Positions 25,698 through 33,213 of a stretch of 64,000 nt of DNA are shown piece by piece (position 1 is the first letter of the stretch; each line of letters starts with the position of its first letter). Source of the stretch: Bacteroides sp. (GTDB lineage Bacteria > Bacteroidota > Bacteroidia > Bacteroidales > Bacteroidaceae); NCBI GenBank assembly GCA_019414665.1, contig DXLO01000006.1, positions 1 through 64,000 on the forward strand, in the 5' to 3' direction. The position numbers were made by a program, and so were the translations under genes. The notes under the pieces were generated by a model that had not been told where the DNA came from, did no database searches, and saw only the letters and a list, made by a program, of their open reading frames with translations.

Positions 25698-26126
25698 ATG
25701 ACTATACAACAATTATCCGTCTTCATCGAAAACAAATCGGGGACACTACAGAAAGTATTGAACTTATTGAAAGAAGCAGGCATACAGTTGATTGCCTCTA
25801 CCATTGCCGATACAGTAGAGTATGGTATTTACCGTATCATCTGCTCGGAACCCAAACGCGCATACGAGACGCTGAAAGAGGCAGGAATCTCCGTGGCACT
25901 CTCCGATGTGTTCGCCATCACACTAGACAATCAGCCGGGGCGGGCGGCAGACGCCATCACCATTTTCAGTGAAGCCCAAATAGGCATTACTTATCTGTAT
26001 TCCTTCCTGTTAGGAAATAAAGGCATCTTGATTTTCCGGACAGACAATCCGGACAGAGCAAGGGAAGTGATTATTCTTAATAATCTCTCTTTTGTAGCCG
26101 AAAAAGATTTATCAACACTGATTTAA
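25698..26126 (+). CDS. Tandem ACT-domain protein
   Basis: A 142-residue cytoplasmic protein built from two ACT domains (QLSVFIENKSGTLQKVLNLLKEAGI at about 4-30, shown in part, and FAITLDNQPGRAADAITIFSEAQIGI at about 73-98). Such proteins bind amino acids and regulate partner enzymes. Being co-transcribed with the aryl-acid CoA ligase, it likely senses an aromatic or branched amino acid (inference). No catalytic domain. Confidence 0.88.
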   Translation: MTIQQLSVFIENKSGTLQKVLNLLKEAGIQLIASTIADTVEYGIYRIICSEPKRAYETLKEAGISVALSDVFAITLDNQPGRAADAITIFSEAQIGITYLYSFLLGNKGILIFRTDNPDRAREVIILNNLSFVAEKDLSTLI

Positions 26127-26136
26127 AGTATTCCTT

Positions 26137-26166
26137 GTAGGGGCGGAGCTGCGTGTCCGCCCCCAC
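26137..26166. terminator. Dispersed-repeat type bidirectional terminator
   Basis: Arms ggggcgga (26140-26147) and tccgcccc (26156-26163) between convergent genes. The GTAGGGGCGGA...TCCGCCCC form resembles a repeat frequent in intergenic regions of gut Bacteroides. Confidence 0.6.
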
Positions 26167-26168
26167 AA

Positions 26169-28895
26169 TTATCCTCTGCGTTTCAAGAAATCCGTAGGAC
26201 TTTCTCCGAAATATTCCTTGTAACACTTGGTAAAATAAGAAGGAGATGTAAAACCTACCTCATACGTTATCTCGGATATGGTTTTCTCAGAAGAAGCCAA
26301 CAAAGAAGCAGCTTTCTTTAATCTGGCAATACGCACCAGTTCATTGGGAGAATAATTGGTAAGTGCCTTAATCTTACGATAAAGCTGCACCCTGCTTAAT
26401 CCCATCTTACTGCCTAATTCTTCCACACTTAACTCAGAATCTATCAAATTTGCTTCTATCAGCTCTCTGAAGCGCTCCACAAATCCTTTATCCACCTCGC
26501 TTACAGACTCTTTAGACAAAGTAATCTTATCTCCGAAAAACTGTTTCAACCGCTTATGGTTATCAATCAGATTCCGAAGACGCACCAGTAACAATTTGGA
26601 ATTAAAAGGTTTGGAAATATAAGAATCCGCTCCACATTCAAACCCCTGTATCCGCTGTTCATCCAAAGAACAGGCAGTAAGCAACATCACCGGAATATGA
26701 GAAGTCTGTAATTCCATTTTCAGCTTCCTGCAACATTCCAATCCGTCCATCACCGGCATCATCACATCACAGATAATGGCATCAGGCACATATTTCATAG
26801 CTTTCTTTAATCCGGCATGTCCGTCGGCAGCCTCTATCACCGTATATTCCTCTTTCAATAATGATTTCACATAGCCACGTACATCCGCATTATCGTCAAT
26901 TATCAAGATGCATTCCTTATTCTCATCCGGAAGCCGTTCTTCTGTTTCCGTTTCCTCCAATTCCTCCACCACCGTCGGCTGTGTAGTGTGCGGTTCCTGT
27001 ATCCGATCTACAGACTGCTCCTCCACTATCTCCATAGGAATATCCACCGTAAACACTGTTCCTTTTCCTTCCACACTGTCCACCGTTATCACCCCGCCGT
27101 GCAACTCGACAAAAGCCTTTGCCAAAGCAAGACCAATACCTGAGCCCGCATGGTTCACATCCATCTGATAAAAGCGGTCGAAAATATGCCGGATGTGCCG
27201 GACAGAGATTCCCGAACCGGTATCAGCAACTACCAGACGGACATATCTTCTATTTTCCTCCTTTATTAAAGTAGAAAGTGTGACAGTGATAGTTCCATTC
27301 TCCGGGGTAAACTTAAACGCATTGGACAACAAATTAAAATAGACACGTTCCATCTTTTCGGCATCCAACGCCATCAGACAGTCTGTCCGGTCATCGTTCA
27401 CGTCCAGAACAAAATGGATATGCTTTCTCAAAGCCAATGTTTGAAATGCATGGCTCCATTCCTGTAATTGCGCACGCAGGTCCATATTGGTTCTCACCAA
27501 CTCCAGTTTACCATTTTCATACTTACGGAAATCAAGAATCTGGTTGACCAGCCTCAACAGAATATTCACATTCTTATGTACCACTTTCAATAAGGATCGT
27601 TGCTTAGAGGTCAAGTCTTTATCCTCTAAAAGCTGTTCCACCGGATCGGCAACCAAAGTAAGCGGAGTACGGAAATCATGAGAAACATTCGTAAAGAAGA
27701 CCAGTTTGGCATGAGTCGCCTCTTCCAACTGCTTGGAGAGGCTGATCAGTTGGTCGCGTTGTTCCTCCAATTGTTTCTTTTGACGGGATAACTCCATGTT
27801 CATCCGGTTCTTTGTCCAATACGCACGGACGATGATCGCCAATAAGGCAGCAAACAGTAACAGGATAATCAGACATGCATACAGAAACATGGTCTGGGCA
27901 GAGTATCTTGACCAATATTCGTCCACCTGATTATTCAGCCGTTCTATCTTTCCGTCCTGTTCGGCAATGTGGTCTGTCTGCAACTGCATGACACGGGCAT
28001 TCGTTTTATCAACAAGGGCTGTTGATAACTTAGTATCCCGTTCATACGGACGCTTCTCCAAAATATCCATCGCCACCTGCATCACTTTATCTCCTCCGGT
28101 AGGGTAAATAAAAGTGGCATCCAACACTCCTTCCAGTACCTGCTCCACTCCATACCCCTTGCCAGGCAACGCATCAATACCGACAAACAACATTTCCTTT
28201 TCCAACTGTCGCTGTCTGGCCGACAAATAAGCCCCGACAGCCATGCGGTCATTTTGGGCAAAAACCAGATTTATATCCTTATTGTCTTGAAGTATGGAAT
28301 CCATTTTCTCCCCAGCCACACTTTGCAGCCAGGCTCCGTCCACGCTGGCGGTAATTTCTATTCCAGGCTCTGCCTTCAAGGCATCCGCCAATCCTCTATG
28401 ACGCTCCATAGCCGGAGTGGAACCTTCCAGTCCCGTTATCTCCAAAATCTTCCCTTTTCCACCCAAACGGTTCACAATATATTGTCCCACATCTTTGCCA
28501 ATCTCACAATTATCAGCACCCACAAAAGCCGTATAACGGTCCGACAAAATCTTACGGTCAATTACCACAACAGGTATTCCCAGCCCGTATGCCTTCTCCA
28601 CAACAGGAGTGACAGCCGCCGCCTCATTCGGAGCGACAATCAATAAATCAACTTTCCTGTCAATAAAATAGTTGATATCTTCTATCTGATTCCGGCTATT
28701 ATCTTTCGCGGTACGGATCTCCACCTCCACCCCATCATAAAACAAGGCTTCACGTACAATTTCATGATTCATTTTATGCCGCCATTCGTCATCACTACAT
28801 TGTGAAACACCAATGTAATAGCGCGTATGTTTCTGACTGCACGATGTCAGAATTCCCATAAGGCATAAAATCAAAAACAAAAGATGTTTTTTCAT
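26169..28895 (-). CDS. Hybrid two-component system with sugar-binding periplasmic domain (fructan/fructose sensor)
   Basis: A 908-residue one-protein signalling system in the inner membrane. Order: signal/lipobox-like start (MKKHLLFLILCLMGILTSC), a type 1 periplasmic-binding domain of the ribose-binding type (about 25-290, e.g. VDLLIVAPNEAAAVTPVVEKA and FAQNDRMAVGAYLSAR), one TM helix (about 336-358), HisKA with phospho-His406 in FFTNVSHDFRTPL, HATPase_c (GSGIGLAL 584-591), receiver domain (about 663-776, phospho-Asp710 in ICDVMMPVMDG) and a C-terminal AraC helix-turn-helix (about 823-906). In B. thetaiotaomicron the protein with this rare architecture binds fructose and activates a fructan locus. 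Here it stands next to GH32, fructokinase and sugar-transport genes, so the same role is strongly suggested. Start at 28895 is set by the promoter at 28920-28927. Confidence 0.92.
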   Translation of the reverse strand: MKKHLLFLILCLMGILTSCSQKHTRYYIGVSQCSDDEWRHKMNHEIVREALFYDGVEVEIRTAKDNSRNQIEDINYFIDRKVDLLIVAPNEAAAVTPVVEKAYGLGIPVVVIDRKILSDRYTAFVGADNCEIGKDVGQYIVNRLGGKGKILEITGLEGSTPAMERHRGLADALKAEPGIEITASVDGAWLQSVAGEKMDSILQDNKDINLVFAQNDRMAVGAYLSARQRQLEKEMLFVGIDALPGKGYGVEQVLEGVLDATFIYPTGGDKVMQVAMDILEKRPYERDTKLSTALVDKTNARVMQLQTDHIAEQDGKIERLNNQVDEYWSRYSAQTMFLYACLIILLLFAALLAIIVRAYWTKNRMNMELSRQKKQLEEQRDQLISLSKQLEEATHAKLVFFTNVSHDFRTPLTLVADPVEQLLEDKDLTSKQRSLLKVVHKNVNILLRLVNQILDFRKYENGKLELVRTNMDLRAQLQEWSHAFQTLALRKHIHFVLDVNDDRTDCLMALDAEKMERVYFNLLSNAFKFTPENGTITVTLSTLIKEENRRYVRLVVADTGSGISVRHIRHIFDRFYQMDVNHAGSGIGLALAKAFVELHGGVITVDSVEGKGTVFTVDIPMEIVEEQSVDRIQEPHTTQPTVVEELEETETEERLPDENKECILIIDDNADVRGYVKSLLKEEYTVIEAADGHAGLKKAMKYVPDAIICDVMMPVMDGLECCRKLKMELQTSHIPVMLLTACSLDEQRIQGFECGADSYISKPFNSKLLLVRLRNLIDNHKRLKQFFGDKITLSKESVSEVDKGFVERFRELIEANLIDSELSVEELGSKMGLSRVQLYRKIKALTNYSPNELVRIARLKKAASLLASSEKTISEITYEVGFTSPSYFTKCYKEYFGESPTDFLKRRG

Positions 28896-28919
28896 GTTCC
28901 TCAAGGTATTTATAGATAA

Positions 28920-28927
28920 CAAAGATA
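28920..28927 (-). promoter_or_regulatory. Promoter -7 box TATCTTTG for the hybrid sensor gene
   Basis: Minus-strand TATCTTTG, 25 bases before the start at 28895. Confidence 0.6.
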
Positions 28928-28965
28928 AAAGGTAACCGCTAATAAAACAAACATCTGCAAGAGAA

Positions 28966-29030
28966 AGTAAAAAAAGAACATCGCGAAGAACCTGATTACA
29001 TCTACTTTGTATTTACAGGTTCTTCGCGAT
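28966..29030 (-). terminator. Terminator of the fructan operon
   Basis: Perfect 15-bp arms (28980-28994 and 29016-29030, atcgcgaagaacctg and its complement) followed on the minus strand by a run of seven T. It separates fructokinase from the sensor gene. Confidence 0.85.
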
Positions 29031-29090
29031 ACAGCCTCAGACAATATGATTTCCAATCCAATTTGAATGAGTATCCGCAACCATTAAAAT

Positions 29091-29978
29091 TTAAATCAAC
29101 TCATTCTTTAAACGAGCCGGCAACTCAGGCATAGCCCCGTTTTGCGTACATACGTATGCAGAAACCTCAACAGCCAGTTTATGCGCCTCGGCAACCGGCT
29201 TTCCCTTCAAAATAGCAGCTACAAAAGTCGCCGTGAACGAATCGCCCGCACCTACCGTATCGGCCACCTCCACCTTCGGAGTCTCTACAAATGAAATCTC
29301 ACCCGGAGTAAAGACATAACTGCCATTGACACCACACGTTAAAATCAACATCTTCAGATTATATTTCGCCAACAGAATCCAGCATTTATCCTGCAAGTCT
29401 ATGCCGGGATAACCGAACATACGGCTCACTGTGACCAACTCCTCGTCATTAATCTTTAAAATATTACATTTTTTCATCGAGTTGCAAAGAATCTCCTTCG
29501 TATAGAAACCTTGGCGCAAATTCACATCGAAAATTTTACATTGTCCTTCTCCTTCGGGCATCACATCCAGAAAACGGTTGATTGTTTCCCTTGAAACCAC
29601 ACTACGCTGTGCCAACGAGCCGAAGCATACGGAACGGGTATTCTTTGCCAACTCTTCCAAAGCAGGTGTAAAAGGTATATTATCCCAAGCCACCCCTTCT
29701 TTTATATCATACATAGGTACCCCATTAGGGTCCAGTTCCACCTGTACGGTTCCTGTGGGATAAGGCACTTTCTCTATCTGATACTTCAAGTTCTTGCCAT
29801 CAAAATTCTCAAGTATCTCATTACCCAGCTTGTCATCGCCAATCGCACTGACCACCCGGCTGTCAAAACCGAATTGTGACACATGATAAGCGAAGTTTGC
29901 CGGAGCACCACCAATTTTCTTTCCTTCGGGCAGCACATCCCATAGTGCCTCACCCATTCCTACGATGATTTGATTCAT
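29091..29978 (-). CDS. Fructokinase (PfkB/ribokinase family)
   Basis: A 295-residue cytoplasmic sugar kinase. The N-terminal GEALWDVLPEGKKIGGAPANFAYH part (GGAPANFA substrate motif) and the C-terminal VADTVGAGDSFTATFVAAIL motif, with the catalytic Asp of GAGD, are intact. With GH32, a sugar symporter and the fructose-type sensor nearby, phosphorylation of fructose is the likely reaction. The start at 29978 (MNQIIVGMGEALWD) is preferred; an in-frame ATG four codons upstream is possible. Last gene of the locus operon, 27 bases after the transporter. Confidence 0.93.
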   Translation of the reverse strand: MNQIIVGMGEALWDVLPEGKKIGGAPANFAYHVSQFGFDSRVVSAIGDDKLGNEILENFDGKNLKYQIEKVPYPTGTVQVELDPNGVPMYDIKEGVAWDNIPFTPALEELAKNTRSVCFGSLAQRSVVSRETINRFLDVMPEGEGQCKIFDVNLRQGFYTKEILCNSMKKCNILKINDEELVTVSRMFGYPGIDLQDKCWILLAKYNLKMLILTCGVNGSYVFTPGEISFVETPKVEVADTVGAGDSFTATFVAAILKGKPVAEAHKLAVEVSAYVCTQNGAMPELPARLKNELI

Positions 29979-30005
29979 GATATTATTCACTGTTTACAAT
30001 TAAAA

Positions 30006-31166
30006 TCATTTCTTTATTTTCAAGGTATACATCAACAAATAGATAACTCCGACAGTCATCACCGCCACAGCGCCACTCTGCCCCATGGCATCACCGGCAA
30101 CTCCCATGGCCAACGGAAATACCGTACCGCCGAACAGCCCCATAATCATCAATCCGGAAACTTCATTTTTCTTTTCGGGCATGGCAAACAATGCCTGCGA
30201 GAATATAATAGAGAACACATTGGAGTTACCGAAACCAATCATGGCAATGCAAATATAAATAATTGTTTCCGAATGGAATATAAATAATCCCACCATTGCC
30301 AGCAACATGAACACGACACTGAGAGCAAAGAAAGACTTTGCAGAAGCCTTTTGCAAGATAAAGGCTCCGAGGAAGCAACCCACCGTACGGAAAATAAAAT
30401 AAAGACTTGTTGCAAAACCGGCCTCAGCCAATGTCATATCCAAACGCTCCATCAAGATTTTAGGAGCCGTTGTATTCGTACCGACATCAATACCGACATG
30501 GCACATGATCCCAATGAAAGACAAGAGAATAAACGGTTTTCCCAACAAGGAAAAGCACGCTTTGAAGCCGGACGCTTTATCGGGTTTCTCTTCCTCAATA
30601 GGGGTCAGCCCCAACAACACGATGGCAAAAACGGCTATCACCATATAAACAGGAAATAATACCCGCCAGCCAAGCCCGAAAGTAGGAATAGCCTGCATCG
30701 CTCCCCACATGGCAATGTAAGGGGCAAGAAAGGAAGCAATAGCTTTTACAAACTGACCGAAAGTCAATGTACTTGCCAACTTTTCCCCCGCAATAATATT
30801 ACTCAGCAACGGATTCAAAGAGGTTTGCATCAACGCATTACCGATACCCAGTAAAGAGAAAGAAATCAACATAAGCGTATAGCCGTCGCCGAATATAGGG
30901 AGCAGCAAAGAGGCAAAAGTGACAATCAGACTCAGAAGAACTGTCTTCTTACGCCCTATCTTATTCATCAGAATACCTGTAGGTACAGAGAAAATCAGGA
31001 ACCAGAAGAAGACCAAGGAAGGAAATATATTGGCTTGAGAGTCTGTCAGATCCAGATCCGCTTTTACATAATTCGATGCAATCCCCACTAGGTCTACAAA
31101 TCCCATGGCGAAGAAACACAGCATCACCGGAATTAATTTGGCATACAGATTTTTATTGCTATTCAT
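30006..31166 (-). CDS. Sugar:proton symporter, MFS (FucP/GluP-like)
   Basis: A 386-residue inner-membrane transporter with about 12 helices; KLIPVMLCFFAMGFVDLVGIAS at the N-terminus and the loop NKIGRKKTVLLS after TM2 (MFS signature). It resembles the fucose/glucose/galactose permease branch, which lacks a long central loop. In this operon it should import fructose (or a short fructan product) released in the periplasm. It begins 15 bases after the GH32 gene. Confidence 0.88.
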   Translation of the reverse strand: MNSNKNLYAKLIPVMLCFFAMGFVDLVGIASNYVKADLDLTDSQANIFPSLVFFWFLIFSVPTGILMNKIGRKKTVLLSLIVTFASLLLPIFGDGYTLMLISFSLLGIGNALMQTSLNPLLSNIIAGEKLASTLTFGQFVKAIASFLAPYIAMWGAMQAIPTFGLGWRVLFPVYMVIAVFAIVLLGLTPIEEEKPDKASGFKACFSLLGKPFILLSFIGIMCHVGIDVGTNTTAPKILMERLDMTLAEAGFATSLYFIFRTVGCFLGAFILQKASAKSFFALSVVFMLLAMVGLFIFHSETIIYICIAMIGFGNSNVFSIIFSQALFAMPEKKNEVSGLMIMGLFGGTVFPLAMGVAGDAMGQSGAVAVMTVGVIYLLMYTLKIKK

Positions 31167-31181
31167 GGCTTTATACTTAGT

Positions 31182-33065
31182 TTACAAACCTAACTTATAT
31201 ATTGTGAAATTTGAAATCTTCATCTCTCCTCCTTTACTATAAAAACGCAAAGAGTTATAAGGTTCATTCGGGAATACCAGATTAGTCATGGCAACGCGGC
31301 CACCGTCAACAAACAACTCCACACTTCCATTATCCACAAAAACTTGAATTTTATGTGCCTTCGCGGTGTTTATCGGAGCCCAAGTACCCAAAGCAAAATC
31401 ATTTTTATAATTCACCGTAACCTCTTTATAACGAGCATAACTTTCTTCAGTATCCAAATCATGCGGTTTTACCTTCTTGCCAAAATCTACAATACCACTT
31501 TCCGCACGGTCCATTACCACACGTCCCTCCGAAGCGTCCAAATAAATCTTCACCTTCTCACCCAAACTGTTCAGCAATTCAAAACCAGCCTCTTTACCAG
31601 CCGACACCAGTTGCAATTCCAGTTCAAAAGCGCCGTCGTTATTTTCAAAAAGTGTTTCTAAACGCTTCTCGCCATTTACTGTAAAATCATCCAGCTTTTT
31701 AGAATCTTTCCGCAAGTGCTCCGTTTCCTTTACCGGTGCGGCACTCAGATAAAGCTGTTTGTCTTCTCCCGTATACAGACTCAGCTCACGTGGCAAAGCA
31801 TTGGCACTGCGGAACTGTTGTATAGGAGTATAGTTAGCATACTGCCAGTTGCTCATCCAAGGTACGGCAATGACACGGTCGCCGGTATTCGAGAAACAAA
31901 CAGTGGCATAATGGTCTTTTCCCCAGTCGAGCCATTTCACCACCTCGGGTTTCGTATCACATACAAACTGATGCCCGTCAAAGTCGCCTGTAAAATACAT
32001 CGTACCGCTGCCTCCATAGACAAATCCCGGATTGATATTGACAATCATCACCCATTTCATCCTGGTCCGGTCACCATCTACAGGCAGTTGGATGAAATCC
32101 GGACATTCGAACTGATTGGGCTGAGGACCAAATCCTTCTCCAAACTCACTCATGTATTCCCATTGCTTCAAGTTGGCAGACGAATAAAAACGCATATTCT
32201 TATCCGCACTGACAATCATAATCCATTTCTGTTCGGGTTCATACCAAAAGACCTTCGGGTCACGGAAATTCTGTAGTCCGTCAAACGGAGTAAGAACCGG
32301 ATTCTGTTCATACTTCGTATAAGTACGCCCGTTGTCCGTACTGTATGCCATACTTTGCACCTGGCTCTGCCCACCGGGTATATTACGGTGCGAAGTATAA
32401 AAAGCGACAATTGTATTTTCACCGTAGCCTGCGCTGTTCTCTTTATCCACAATGGCACTTCCCGAAAAGATATGCCCCAATGTATCACGGGCAATCGCCG
32501 GGTCAAGATGCTCCCAATGAACCAAATCCTTGCTCACGGAATGTCCCCAGTGCATATTTCCCCATACGGAGCCGTATGGATTATATTGAAAATAAAGGTG
32601 ATATTCACCGTCTTTATAAACCAGTCCGTTGGCATCATTCATCCAGCCATAAAGCGGAGTGTGATGATAAACCGGACGGAACTTATCCCTGTTTGCCGTA
32701 TCAAATGTATCCGAAACCCGGATGCTGTCCCAACACAGCGCATCTGCCGCCACCTTCTTTATAATGACAGTAGCTTCCTCACTTCCCTGAGGCAAGGCAA
32801 ACGGAACATAATATTCAACGCTGTCTGTAGCCAGACGCACATCCATATCGGTATCTGCGGGGCTCCCAGTATCCAGCCTTACCAGTCCTTCCTTGCTGCT
32901 CTCCTGAATCGGAAGCAACAAATAGTTAGCGGGACGGGCAATATGTACGATTGTCACCGTATCTCCCTGATGTTCGAAAACCAGGTCATTTTTTTGTGAC
33001 TGACAAGAAACAGCGCCTCCTGTAAAGGCTAAACCTAATGCAAGGTTAACAAGATTTGTTTTCAT
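31182..33065 (-). CDS. GH32 fructan hydrolase lipoprotein (levanase/inulinase/invertase)
   Basis: A 627-residue retaining glycoside hydrolase acting on beta-fructosides. A signal with Cys21 (GGAVSC) indicates lipidation, so it is anchored at the cell surface or facing the periplasm. Residues ~25-125 form an N-terminal domain of the DUF4980 type. The five-bladed GH32 catalytic domain follows, with nucleophile Asp144 in YGWMNDANG, stabiliser Asp269 in FRDPK, and acid/base Glu320 in QFECPDF; a C-terminal beta-sandwich ends in MKISNFTIYKLGL. Exo or endo action cannot be told. The ATG at 33065 is chosen because the longer frame begins upstream of the -7 box at 33113-33120. Confidence 0.94.
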   Translation of the reverse strand: MKTNLVNLALGLAFTGGAVSCQSQKNDLVFEHQGDTVTIVHIARPANYLLLPIQESSKEGLVRLDTGSPADTDMDVRLATDSVEYYVPFALPQGSEEATVIIKKVAADALCWDSIRVSDTFDTANRDKFRPVYHHTPLYGWMNDANGLVYKDGEYHLYFQYNPYGSVWGNMHWGHSVSKDLVHWEHLDPAIARDTLGHIFSGSAIVDKENSAGYGENTIVAFYTSHRNIPGGQSQVQSMAYSTDNGRTYTKYEQNPVLTPFDGLQNFRDPKVFWYEPEQKWIMIVSADKNMRFYSSANLKQWEYMSEFGEGFGPQPNQFECPDFIQLPVDGDRTRMKWVMIVNINPGFVYGGSGTMYFTGDFDGHQFVCDTKPEVVKWLDWGKDHYATVCFSNTGDRVIAVPWMSNWQYANYTPIQQFRSANALPRELSLYTGEDKQLYLSAAPVKETEHLRKDSKKLDDFTVNGEKRLETLFENNDGAFELELQLVSAGKEAGFELLNSLGEKVKIYLDASEGRVVMDRAESGIVDFGKKVKPHDLDTEESYARYKEVTVNYKNDFALGTWAPINTAKAHKIQVFVDNGSVELFVDGGRVAMTNLVFPNEPYNSLRFYSKGGEMKISNFTIYKLGL

Positions 33066-33112
33066 GAAGTATAGGATATTAAAAGTTTTGTTTGATTGTT
33101 TTTCGTTATCGG

Positions 33113-33120
33113 CAAAGTTA
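33113..33120 (-). promoter_or_regulatory. Promoter -7 box TAACTTTG before the GH32 gene
   Basis: Minus-strand TAACTTTG, 48 bases before the GH32 ATG, in the 148-base gap after the barrel gene. It would allow GH32-transporter-kinase to be transcribed separately from the barrel. Confidence 0.5.
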
Positions 33121-33213
33121 ACGGAAACCTGCCTTACCGGCTGAAACATTTGTTTCATTCTTATGTATAAATGTTACTTTTCCACCATAAAGAAGAATTA
33201 AATCCCTCTTGAA

